DNA from: Bacillota bacterium
GTDB taxonomy: Bacteria; Bacillota; Clostridia; Oscillospirales; Ruminococcaceae
Assembly: GCA_023421245.1 (NCBI GenBank)
Contig: JAEZTV010000009.1
Location: 1 to 64,000, forward strand
Length of the DNA stretch: 64,000 bases
Reading direction: 5' to 3'
Both the position numbers and the translations under genes were made by a program. How positions within the stretch are numbered: position 1 is the stretch's first letter; each line of letters starts with the position of its first letter. The notes under the pieces are model-generated. The model was not told where the DNA came from. It saw only the letters and a program-made list of their open reading frames with translations, and made no database searches. Of this stretch, positions 41,840-48,671 are shown piece by piece.

Positions 41840-41879
41840 AATTGATAAAAATGGCCTGGTTGAGCCGTTTTTATCAATT
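41840..41879. other. Long imperfect hairpin upstream of the oxidoreductase gene
   Basis: AATTGATAAAAATGGC and GCCGTTTTTATCAATT match at 15 of 16 positions around an 8-base loop. Two further palindromes follow: ATTAAAAACA...TGTTTTTAAT (41926-41952) and CGGCAAGCA...TGCTTGCCG (41953-41975). They may terminate the minus-strand HTH operon or act as operators. Nothing else is visible in this 263-bp gap. Confidence 0.5.
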
Positions 41880-42055
41880 GTTTGCTTCAGTAGTCCTTAT
41901 TATAGCAGAGTAATACTGTTTCTGCATTAAAAACATAACTGTGTTTTTAATCGGCAAGCAAAGCATTGCTTGCCGTTGCGGCGGCAGCCGCAGGCAGAAC
42001 AGCATGAACCGGCAGACATAAAGTGACCGGAGAAGGCAAAAAGAAAGCGGGCGAG

Positions 42056-42373
42056 CTAGTTTTGCCGGTCGCAAAGCGTGGTGAGAACCGATTTTTTTAT
42101 CTTTCGCTTCGCCGCCGTAATATGGCGCGACACGGTGGATTTGTTGAGTCCATAGCGTTTTGCAAGCGCGGGAATATTTGTGCCGCACAGATAGTAATGC
42201 ACAAGCATCTCGCGCTGGCGTGTGGTGAGGCATTGGTTGAGTGCGCGCATGGTTTCGGCGCGCAGCACCCGATAATCATCCGTGTTTGTGGCGGCGTTTT
42301 GTTTGCGGTAAGCAGAAAAAGAGAGCCCTTGTGCAAAGGTCCCCTTAAAGTCGATATAGAGATTTCGTTTCAC
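42056..42373 (-). CDS. Sigma-70 region 4-like helix-turn-helix protein
   Basis: A 105-residue DNA-binding protein. About 48-95 form a region-4-like HTH (LTTRQREMLVHYYLCGTNI, then PALAKRYGLNKSTVSRHITAAKRKI), but region 2 is missing, so it is not a complete sigma factor. The N-terminal 45 residues (LYIDFKGTFAQGLSFSAYRKQ) match no domain I recognise. It lies 21 bp after a small helical-protein gene, and both sit behind the operator-controlled promoter at 42711-42739. Similar stand-alone HTH proteins occur on integrative elements. Confidence 0.75.
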   Translation of the reverse strand: MKRNLYIDFKGTFAQGLSFSAYRKQNAATNTDDYRVLRAETMRALNQCLTTRQREMLVHYYLCGTNIPALAKRYGLNKSTVSRHITAAKRKIKKSVLTTLCDRQN

Positions 42374-42394
42374 ACGCTTGCATCCTTTCTGGTT

Positions 42395-42640
42395 TTATGA
42401 TGCAGGGGTATCCCGCGGTGCGGGATTTTGCTGCTGTGTGTGGTAGTAACTGCGCAGCAGCTGCCCTGTTTTTTTGAGTTGGCCATGCTCGTCGTACAGG
42501 ATGGCGATGCGCTGCTCGATGGGACGCAGCTGCTCTGCAGGCGCTGTTTTATGCCGGAGCTTCAGCAGGCGGATTCGCGCACGGAGTATCTTGCACCGGT
42601 GCAGGTACTCCTCCCCAAGCTCATGCAGTGTAAGGCTCAT
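42395..42640 (-). CDS. Small helical protein, partner of the HTH gene
   Basis: An unrecognised 81-residue protein predicted as two charged helices (HELGEEYLHRCKILRARIRL and PIEQRIAILYDEHGQLKKTGQL), a likely short coiled coil. First gene of the minus-strand pair; it precedes the sigma-like HTH gene. It has a GAAAGG-type site and the XRE-controlled promoter upstream, so it is probably expressed and co-regulated. Confidence 0.6.
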   Translation of the reverse strand: MSLTLHELGEEYLHRCKILRARIRLLKLRHKTAPAEQLRPIEQRIAILYDEHGQLKKTGQLLRSYYHTQQQNPAPRDTPAS

Positions 42641-42710
42641 TGACGTAACCCAACCTTTCTGATGTTCTCCTCAGTCAGGCAAGCCAAGGGAACATATGTT
42701 CTTTATTTTT

Positions 42711-42739
42711 AGCGTATCACACAAATTGTGTGATGTCAA
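42711..42739 (-). promoter_or_regulatory. Minus-strand promoter with operator as its spacer
   Basis: On the minus strand, TTGACA (42734-42739) and TACGCT (42711-42716) are 17 bp apart. The spacer is the core of the palindrome ATCACACAA-A-TTGTGTGAT (42716-42734). A protein bound there would block RNA polymerase completely. It drives the 42640-42056 gene pair and faces the XRE regulator gene. Confidence 0.7.
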
Positions 42740-42783
42740 GGGTGGCAGTGTCAATTTGTTTGTGAAATTAAGTGAGATTAATC

Positions 42784-42812
42784 TTGAAATATGGAATGTA
42801 TTGTGATATAGT
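42784..42812 (+). promoter_or_regulatory. Promoter of the XRE regulator gene
   Basis: TTGAAA (42784-42789) and TATAGT (42807-42812), 17-bp spacer, 20 bases before the ATG. Confidence 0.75.
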
Positions 42813-42831
42813 ATGGGCGAGGTGAGAATGT

Positions 42832-43227
42832 ATGTTCGAAGATAAACTGCGTACATTGCGCAAAGAGCACGGATATACGCAAGCGGAGCTTGGTGAGATT
42901 CTCGGCATATCGGCGAGTTGCGTTGGGATGTATGAGCAGGGAAGACGTGAGCCGGACAACGCTATGCTGCTACGCATCTGCTCGGTGTTTTCGGTAAATG
43001 CCGATTATCTGCTGGGCGAAAGCAGCAGCCGCGAGGTACGCACACCGCTGCGATTAGAAGATATTATCTCAGATATGCGGGATGTGCTGCTTGAGCAAAA
43101 GGCGCTGATGTTTCATGGTAAGCCGGTGGACGCCGAGGGAACACAGAAGATCATTGATGCGCTGGAGCTTGGCGCACAGCGTGCACGCCAGCTAAGCGCA
43201 CAAAAACGCGGCGAGTCTGACGACTGA
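42832..43227 (+). CDS. XRE-family transcription regulator (ImmR-like)
   Basis: A 131-residue repressor with a Cro/CI-type HTH at about 5-60 (KLRTLRKEHGYTQAELGEILGIS, then MYEQGRREPDNAMLLRICSVFSVNADYLLG) and a C-terminal helical tail. An ImmA/IrrE-type protease gene follows 74 bp later, the pairing seen in ICEBs1 ImmR/ImmA and in DdrO/IrrE, where the protease cuts the repressor. The palindrome in the opposing promoter is the likely operator. Confidence 0.88.
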   Translation: MFEDKLRTLRKEHGYTQAELGEILGISASCVGMYEQGRREPDNAMLLRICSVFSVNADYLLGESSSREVRTPLRLEDIISDMRDVLLEQKALMFHGKPVDAEGTQKIIDALELGAQRARQLSAQKRGESDD

Positions 43228-43301
43228 TACACCTGCCGAAAGCCGCCAAAAGACAGTTAAGATACAGGCAAACCGTCTGCCGCGAAAGGAAATACAACCG
43301 C

Positions 43302-43745
43302 ATGAACAAGATTATGGCGTTTACCCAGTCGCTGGTGAACAAGTATCACACGCGCGACCCTTTTGTGTTGTGTGGAGAGCTTGCCGTTAATATAATTTTT
43401 GCAAACCTGCCCGAGACGGTACAGGGCTTTTACCAAATGATTGACGGGTACAAATTCGTCTACATCAACAACCTGCTGGATGATAACACCGCACGGGTAG
43501 TGTGTGCGCACGAGCTTGCCCACGCATTGCTGCACAGCGATTATAATGTGCTGGAGCTGCTGCGCGATACCTTTTTTTGCTGCCCAAAGTACGAGCGCGA
43601 GGCAGACCTGTTTTGCGCCTATCTGCTGATTGACCGTGAGGAGACGGAGCATACAGGCATGGGAGTGGTGTGTCCGGAGCAGATAGCGTCAATTGCGGGG
43701 GTACCGGTGGAGCTTGTACACCTTTGCTATGCACAAAATTTTTAA
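43302..43745 (+). CDS. ImmA/IrrE family metallo-endopeptidase
   Basis: A 147-residue zinc protease of the COG2856 type. HELAHALLH (H70, E71, H74) is the zinc site, and a downstream YEREADLFCAYLLI supplies the third ligand Glu. Family members cleave XRE repressors to release genes after DNA damage or other signals, and the XRE gene directly upstream is the obvious target. The ATG follows GAAAGG. Confidence 0.9.
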   Translation: MNKIMAFTQSLVNKYHTRDPFVLCGELAVNIIFANLPETVQGFYQMIDGYKFVYINNLLDDNTARVVCAHELAHALLHSDYNVLELLRDTFFCCPKYEREADLFCAYLLIDREETEHTGMGVVCPEQIASIAGVPVELVHLCYAQNF

Positions 43746-43753
43746 ACGAAAAA

Positions 43754-43784
43754 AGCCGTTCTGTCCGGTCCGGACAGAACGGCT
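43754..43784. terminator. Bidirectional terminator
   Basis: AGCCGTTCTGTCCGG and CCGGACAGAACGGCT, 15-bp arms around a single T (43754-43784), with an A-run before and TAATATTTT after. It separates the immA and HEAT-repeat genes. Confidence 0.85.
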
Positions 43785-43803
43785 AATATTTTCATGTTTA
43801 CGG

Positions 43804-44142
43804 TTATCTGCCGTTAGCGTTGAGTGATGCAATGGATTGCTTGCACGCTTCCTTTACACGGATATCGGTATCGCGGTTCATCTGGTGACGAAGGTGTTCG
43901 ATACCGGACTTTCTGCCCGAAAAACCAAGCGAAGCGGCGGATGCCAAGCGTACGGCGGCATCGGGGTCATGCAGCATGATGATCAACTGATTATATGTAT
44001 CATCGTGTTTGATGTATTGCAGTGCCATCGCCGCACCTTCACGGATTTCCGGATCCTTGTTGCCGCAGAATGAAAGAACCTTATCCATCTTTCCTTTTTG
44101 GGCAGCTTCAATAATACTCCGAACCTTTTTCTCATTCGCCAT
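43804..44142 (-). CDS. HEAT-repeat protein
   Basis: A 112-residue helical protein with two to three HEAT/PBS-lyase-type repeats (DPEIREGAAMALQYIKHDD, DPDAAVRLASAASLGFSGR, DIRVKEACKQSIASL). These usually make small protein-binding scaffolds; no catalytic motif is present. ATG 44142 follows GAGGTG; the upstream GTG lies within that site. It is monocistronic, function unknown. Confidence 0.75.
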   Translation of the reverse strand: MANEKKVRSIIEAAQKGKMDKVLSFCGNKDPEIREGAAMALQYIKHDDTYNQLIIMLHDPDAAVRLASAASLGFSGRKSGIEHLRHQMNRDTDIRVKEACKQSIASLNANGR

Positions 44143-44470
44143 AGCTAGTTGCACCTCACAGATTATGTTGTAAAAGCCTTATATATTTTGTTTAATATCA
44201 TCACAATATTACCTATTTATACTACTATGGCCGGTAACAAAAGTCAAGAAGCCGAGCGATTCAATCCGCTTAATTTACGAATGCGCTATTTTTAGATTCA
44301 AAAATTGTGTAAACTGTGCATCAAATTATTATTATGTTTTACATCCTCTGACAAATGAGTTTTTGTGTTTATCAATGTATTTTTAAACACAAGCAAAGGG
44401 GGCGCATGGTATGGTTTACGGTGGAGTATACTAAAACAAGCGTATATGCGCGGTTTTTTGCCCTTAAAGG

Positions 44471-44499
44471 TTTACGAACAGCGCTCCTGATGCTATAAT
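44471..44499 (+). promoter_or_regulatory. Promoter of fba
   Basis: TTTACG (44471-44476) and an extended -10 TGCTATAAT (TATAAT at 44494-44499), 17-bp spacer, about 40 bases before the start. The rest of the 400-bp gap (44143-44542) is AT-rich and shows no other clear element. Confidence 0.75.
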
Positions 44500-44542
44500 T
44501 ATAACCATTGAGACATATTACATGAACAAAGGAGATAACAAC

Positions 44543-45577
44543 ATGCCGGTAGTAAACTACAAAGAGTATCAGCAGATGCTGGACGCCGCGTCTCGCGGTC
44601 ATTATGCTTATCCTGCATTTAACGTAAGCAATATTGAAACGGCCAACGCCGTGCTAAAGGGTCTTGCGGATTCGAAGAGCGACGGTATTATTCAGGTTTC
44701 CACGGGCGGCGGCGCGCATGCCTCCGGCCAGAACATCAAGGACAGCGCGCTTGGCGCAATCAGCCTTGCAAACCATGTGCACAGTGTGGCAAAACATTAC
44801 GACATCTATGTTGCGCTGCACACCGACCACTGCGGCAAGGGTAAGCTGGATTCCTTTATGCTTCCCCTGATTGAGGAAACCGAGCGCCGCCGCGCACAGG
44901 GGCTGCCCAATCTTTTTAACAGCCATATGTTTGACGGCTCGGACATTACGCTGGAAGAGAATATGGAGATTTCAAAAAAGCTGCTTGCCCGCTGTGCAAA
45001 AAGCGAGATTGTGCTTGAGGTTGAGGCCGGTGTTGTAGGCGGCGAGGAAGACGGCGTAAACAACGAGGATGCGCCCGCTGATAAGCTGTATACCACAAGC
45101 GAGGATATGCTGTATGTTTATAAGGAGCTAAGCTCTGTTGAGGGCGGCGCATATATGTTTGCCGCAACGTTTGGCAACGTGCACGGCGTGTACAAGCCCG
45201 GCAACGTAAAGCTTAACCCCAAGATTCTGCGCGACGGACAGGCGGCGCTTGCAAAAGAATACGGCAAGGATAACAAGTTCTGGTTCGTATTCCACGGCGG
45301 CTCCGGTTCGGGCAAGGATGAGATTGCCGAAACCCTGCAGTACGGCGTGATTAAAATGAACATTGATACAGATACTCAATACGCCTTTACCCGCCCTGTG
45401 GTGGAGCATATGTTCAAAAACTACGACGGCGTACTCAAGGTGGAAGGTGAAGTTGGAAATAAGAAGGTGTATGACCCCCGCAGCTACCTTGCCGCCGCCG
45501 AAAAGGCGATGGCAAAGCGCGTGATGGAGGCGTGCAACGACCTTAATTCTACCGGCAAAACATTGTTTAAGAAATAG
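44543..45577 (+). CDS. fba: Class II fructose-bisphosphate aldolase
   Basis: Glycolytic zinc aldolase, cutting fructose-1,6-bisphosphate to DHAP and GAP. The 344 residues show ALHTDHCGKGK (catalytic Asp and zinc His), EVEAGVVGGEEDG, the zinc His in FATFGNVHGVYKPG, the phosphate loop FHGGSGSGKDE and VIKMNIDTDTQYA. The length and HTDHCGKGK loop match the longer FbaA-like type. ATG 44543 follows AAAGGAG; an ATG at 44522 is in frame but overlaps that site region. Confidence 0.95.
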   Translation: MPVVNYKEYQQMLDAASRGHYAYPAFNVSNIETANAVLKGLADSKSDGIIQVSTGGGAHASGQNIKDSALGAISLANHVHSVAKHYDIYVALHTDHCGKGKLDSFMLPLIEETERRRAQGLPNLFNSHMFDGSDITLEENMEISKKLLARCAKSEIVLEVEAGVVGGEEDGVNNEDAPADKLYTTSEDMLYVYKELSSVEGGAYMFAATFGNVHGVYKPGNVKLNPKILRDGQAALAKEYGKDNKFWFVFHGGSGSGKDEIAETLQYGVIKMNIDTDTQYAFTRPVVEHMFKNYDGVLKVEGEVGNKKVYDPRSYLAAAEKAMAKRVMEACNDLNSTGKTLFKK

Positions 45578-45590
45578 GGAATACTCATTG

Positions 45591-45627
45591 AAAGAGGGAT
45601 GCGGCAACGCCGTGTTCCTCTTTTTGT
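45591..45627 (+). terminator. Terminator of fba
   Basis: AAAGAGG and CCTCTTT arms with an inner CGGC-AA-CGCCG stem, followed by TTTGTT. Confidence 0.75.
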
Positions 45628-45659
45628 TGCTTTCGGCCGTAAGGTAGTTAAGCCGGAAG

Positions 45660-45980
45660 ACCGGAGGTTTTCCCAATGCGAAACTTGTTTCGCTATATGC
45701 GAAATCGAAGATTCACCCAATGCCAACCGAAGGTTGGCTTTATGCCAACCGAAGGTTGGCTTTATGCCAATCGAAGGTTGGCTATGAGACCTCATCCGTC
45801 ATAGTGAATCGAAGATTCACTATGCCACCTTCTCCTAACAGGAGAAGGCTTGTAGGATGCCGCCGACTACATGACAATCGGTTTTCCCAATGCGAAACTT
45901 GTTTCGCTATATGCGAAATCGAAGATTCGCCCAATACCAACCGAAGGTTGGTTTTATGCCAACCGAAGGTTGGCTATGTG
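45660..45980. repeat. Tandem three-base-loop hairpin array
   Basis: The fba-flagellin gap (618 bp) holds a second hairpin array. Units include GCGAAAC/GTTTCGC, GCGAATC-GAA-GATTCGC, GTGAATC-GAA-GATTCAC, five copies of CCAACC-GAA-GGTTGG or a near variant, and CCTTCTCCT-AACA-AGGAGAAGG-like (about 45830). A block of about 100 bp beginning GTTTTCCCAATGCG is directly repeated (about 45668 and 45881). Open frames here are translations of the repeats and are not credible genes. Confidence 0.85.
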
Positions 45981-46089
45981 CCCTCCCCTACATTTTGTGT
46001 TCGTCTGCAAACAAACCCTGCATATGGTGAAAGCGGGGCGATGGAAAATATCAATGTGACAAAGTTACAAAATTCATCATAAAGAACGC

Positions 46090-46116
46090 TAAAGTTTTCC
46101 TCAAAAAAGACGATAT
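46090..46116 (+). promoter_or_regulatory. Sigma-28 (SigD)-type flagellin promoter
   Basis: TAAA (46090-46093), 15-bp spacer and GACGATAT (46109-46116), one mismatch from the TAAA-N15-GCCGATAT consensus, 80 bases before the flagellin start. Confidence 0.85.
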
Positions 46117-46195
46117 ATGGTTTGTAAGCAAAAACGGGGGAGAATGAATCAACCCCGTCTTACGGAAAAAACAAAACTCAAGGAGGAAAATTTTT

Positions 46196-47389
46196 ATGCG
46201 TATTGGTAACAACATCAGTGCACTAAACACACTGAACAGACTGACCGTGAACAACAGCCAGCTGTCCAAGTCCCTCGAAAAACTGTCTTCCGGTTCTGCA
46301 ATTAATCGTGCGGCCGACAACGCTGCGGGTCTTGCAATCTCCGAGAAGATGAGAGCACAGATCGCGGGTCTTGAGCAGGCAAGCAAGAACGCGCAGGACG
46401 GCATCTCGCTGGTGCAGACCGCTGAAGGTGCGCTCGACCAGACCCATACCGCACTCCGCCGTATGTATACCCTTGCCATGCAGGCAAAGAACGGTACCAT
46501 TACCACGGAGGATCGTCAGAAGATTCAGTCCGAAATTGATGCACGCATCAACGAGATTGACCGTGTATCCGAAACCTCCAACTTCAACGGCATCAAATTG
46601 TTTGATGGAAGCTTGGATGGTGCTGAGGGTATTACAGGTGTAGCTCCCACCGCAACTTCTTCGGCTGCAGAAATTACAGCAGCAGTTTCTATTACCGACG
46701 AAGGTACAGCTACTACCGAAGAGCTGCTTAGTGCAATCAATGGTTTGTCCATTACCGCTAACTATACTCACACTGGCACAATATTTGCATTAACAGGCAT
46801 CACTGACGGCGCTACCGTTGGCGCTTTCACAGCTGACGTTGCCGGCGGTGTTATTAAACTGGAAGATGCTGATGGTGCTACCGTTGCTACAATTACATTG
46901 ACCGGTACTGCCGATGCTACCGGTGCTACCATTTCGTTTGCCGGCGGTACAGCTGCCAAGGCGGCAGGTGGCGGCACAGCGCTTGAACTGCAGATTGGTG
47001 CTACTTCTGCATTGGCAGATAAGATTGATGTTAACATCAGCAAGATGGATGCAGCAACTCTGCTGGGCCTTGAAGATGACGAGACGACTCTTGACATGAC
47101 AACGCCTGACGCTGCGTCCGTTGCAATCGACAAGATCAATGCCGCGATTGAGAAGGTTTCTGTTCAGAGAGCAGACCTTGGTGCTGTTCAGAACCGTCTG
47201 GAGCAGACCATCGAGAACCTTTCCACCACCGCTGAGAATATGAGCGCTGCTGAAGGCCGTATCCGTGACGTTGACATGGCAAAAGAGATGACCAACTTCA
47301 CCAAGTACAGCATTCTTTCGCAGGCTTCGCAGGCAATGCTTGCGCAGGCAAATGCTCTGCCTCAGGGCGTTCTGCAGCTGCTCGGCTAA
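46196..47389 (+). CDS. hag: Flagellin
   Basis: Filament protein of 397 residues. The conserved N-terminal helices (MRIGNNISALNTLNRLTVNN ... NRAADNAAGLAISEKMRAQI) and C-terminal helices (AEGRIRDVDMAKEMTNFTKY ... QANALPQGVLQLLG) are intact, and AQDGISLVQTAEGAL is typical. The central part (about 140-290) is a Gly/Ala/Thr-rich variable domain of short repetitive strands. A strong AAGGAGG site and a sigma-28-type promoter precede it. No other flagellar gene lies in the window, so it is an orphan copy separated from the main flagellar loci. Confidence 0.97.
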   Translation: MRIGNNISALNTLNRLTVNNSQLSKSLEKLSSGSAINRAADNAAGLAISEKMRAQIAGLEQASKNAQDGISLVQTAEGALDQTHTALRRMYTLAMQAKNGTITTEDRQKIQSEIDARINEIDRVSETSNFNGIKLFDGSLDGAEGITGVAPTATSSAAEITAAVSITDEGTATTEELLSAINGLSITANYTHTGTIFALTGITDGATVGAFTADVAGGVIKLEDADGATVATITLTGTADATGATISFAGGTAAKAAGGGTALELQIGATSALADKIDVNISKMDAATLLGLEDDETTLDMTTPDAASVAIDKINAAIEKVSVQRADLGAVQNRLEQTIENLSTTAENMSAAEGRIRDVDMAKEMTNFTKYSILSQASQAMLAQANALPQGVLQLLG

Positions 47390-47462
47390 TAGTTTTAGCA
47401 CAGTTCAGTCTGTTAACACAACGCATAAGCGCAGGAACCTGCGCATGCGCATGATGCGCATT

Positions 47463-47499
47463 AAAACCTCCCTCGCCATGATGGCGGGGGAGGTTTTTT
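47463..47499 (+). terminator. Terminator of the flagellin gene
   Basis: AAAACCTCCCTCGCCAT and ATGGCGGGGGAGGTTTT around one base, then TT. Confidence 0.9.
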
Positions 47500-47514
47500 A
47501 TCCTCCACCCCGCC

Positions 47515-47537
47515 GTAGGGGCGCGCATTGCGCGTCC
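47515..47537. repeat. REP-like element 1
   Basis: GTAGGGGCGCGCA-TTGCGCGTCC, the reverse complement of the REP at 47644-47666 apart from one base. This is the joined form of the half-sites found in the RAYT gene. Confidence 0.7.
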
Positions 47538-47591
47538 GCGGTTTCCATGGACGGGAGGACGAGAACATGACAGAACAAAAAGTATGGCATA

Positions 47592-47691
47592 CCCCTACGG
47601 TTATATCGCAGTTTTCATGTGTGAGCATCTTGACGTTTATGACGGACGCGCAGTGCGCGCCCCTACGGTTATATCGCGGTTTTCATGTGTG
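47592..47691. repeat. Direct repeat pair around a REP-like element
   Basis: A 32-base unit beginning CCCCTACGGTTATATCGC occurs at 47592-47623 and 47660-47691 with one difference. The second unit overlaps REP element GGACGCGCAG-TGCGCGCCCCTAC (47644-47666). Confidence 0.8.
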
Positions 47692-47721
47692 CGATTATAT
47701 CATAAACGCTTCGCTTTTTAT

Positions 47722-47824
47722 GATATAATAAATCCGCAATGGCTGTAGAGCAGCCATTGCCCGCACTTTGCGCGGTCTGTGCCGTATGACGACACAGAGG
47801 ATTTATTTCATCGAAGAACCACTC
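47722..47824. repeat. ~105-bp structured dispersed repeat, copy B
   Basis: Second copy of the element at 10661-10762. The shared outer stem ATAAATCC/GGATTTAT and inner ATGGCTG/CAGCCAT hairpin are present, with paired substitutions relative to copy A (for example CTG...CGG versus CTG...CAG). A TGATATAAT box lies at its left edge. Three unrelated hairpins follow to 47889, and the rest of the 47390-47947 gap holds only the elements listed here. Confidence 0.75.
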
Positions 47825-47947
47825 ATGCGCCGGTATCCGGCGCATTCGCAGCAAAGCTGCGCACAAAACGACATGCCGTTTTGTGCTGTGGTTTTATGAT
47901 ATAATATCAAATAGAATAACTTCAAGCTGATAATTTGGGGTGATGAA

Positions 47948-48499
47948 ATGCAATTGCCAGAACGTAAGCCAAACCGATTGAAAACATGGGATTACAGTTC
48001 GGCGGGGGCATATTTTATTACAATATGTACCGTACGTCATGAATGGTTATTATGGCGCGCGGCTCAGCGTTACACGCCCCTGCGGGATACAGATGCCCTG
48101 CCACTCTCTGAATACGGAATGATTGTAAACGATGCGATAGCGGCAATTACGAAGATATACACCGGTGTTGTGGTTGATAAATATGTTGTCATGCCCAACC
48201 ATGTACACTTAATAATAGTGATTCAGGAATCTAAGGTTATGGATATGGCAGAAAACAAGGACGGACGCGCAAATAGCCAGCCTTCGGCTAGCATTCAAAA
48301 ACCCTTCAGGTTTTGCGCCCCTACAATCTCCACAATAATTAATCAGATGAAAGGATATGTAACAAAACAAATTGGATTCCCGATATGGCAAAAACTATAT
48401 TACGACCATATCATTCGTAATCATGATGAATATGAAAGAACCGTAAAATATATTGATGAGAACCCTATGAAATGGCAGGAGGATTGCTATTATATATAA
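47948..48499 (+). CDS. REP-associated tyrosine transposase (RAYT, Y1/TnpA_REP)
   Basis: A 183-residue single-strand HUH transposase that in other bacteria moves or maintains REP hairpins. VVMPNHVHLIIVI carries the HxH metal site. QKLYYDHIIRNHDEYERTVKYIDENPMKW holds the catalytic Tyr region and matches the family end. Between these, DGRA and CAPTIST are split by a 14-residue insert (NSQPSASIQKPFRF) encoded by a two-hairpin REP-like unit (48272-48313). Insert length keeps the frame, so the gene may still work. It is surrounded by REP-like elements. An extended -10 TGATATAAT lies at 47897-47905. Confidence 0.9.
   Translation: MQLPERKPNRLKTWDYSSAGAYFITICTVRHEWLLWRAAQRYTPLRDTDALPLSEYGMIVNDAIAAITKIYTGVVVDKYVVMPNHVHLIIVIQESKVMDMAENKDGRANSQPSASIQKPFRFCAPTISTIINQMKGYVTKQIGFPIWQKLYYDHIIRNHDEYERTVKYIDENPMKWQEDCYYI
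48263..48324 (+). repeat. REP-like unit inserted in the RAYT coding sequence
   Basis: GGACGCGCA (48263-48271) and TGCGCCCCTAC (48314-48324) are the two halves of the nearby REP. The 42 bases between them carry GCCAGCC-TTC-GGCTaGC and AAAACCC-TTC-aGGTTTT, homologous in order and linker to the hairpin pair at 288-331. Confidence 0.8.
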
Positions 48500-48602
48500 T
48501 ATCGTATCGCCAATCCCCAGATGGCATTTGTAATCCTAATTCTTATCTCTAATTAATAAAACGTCGGTCGAATTCCCCCCCCCAGGTTCTGTTACACCGC
48601 AA

Positions 48603-48636
48603 AACCCCCCCGTTTCGCAGTGCGAAACGGGGGGTT
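48603..48636 (-). terminator. Terminator of nifJ
   Basis: AACCCCCC-CGTTTCGCA and TGCGAAACG-GGGGGTT arms. On the minus strand it follows the nifJ stop and ends in TTTT. Confidence 0.8.
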
Positions 48637-48671
48637 CTGTTGAGCTGTTACTAAGATAATCGGGCTTTGCC

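Noticed and set aside
41812..42055. Terminator-type reading of the AT-rich palindrome at 41840
   Set aside because: The T-run lies within the stem and not after it, so I list it only as a hairpin of unknown role.
44155..44440. Possible small gene or RNA between the HEAT protein and fba
   Set aside because: The stretch is AT-rich with no start-site, hairpin or motif beyond the fba promoter.
45599..46082. Overlapping open frames with repeated translated units between fba and flagellin
   Set aside because: The repetition comes from the DNA hairpin array; frames change between units and no start site is supported.
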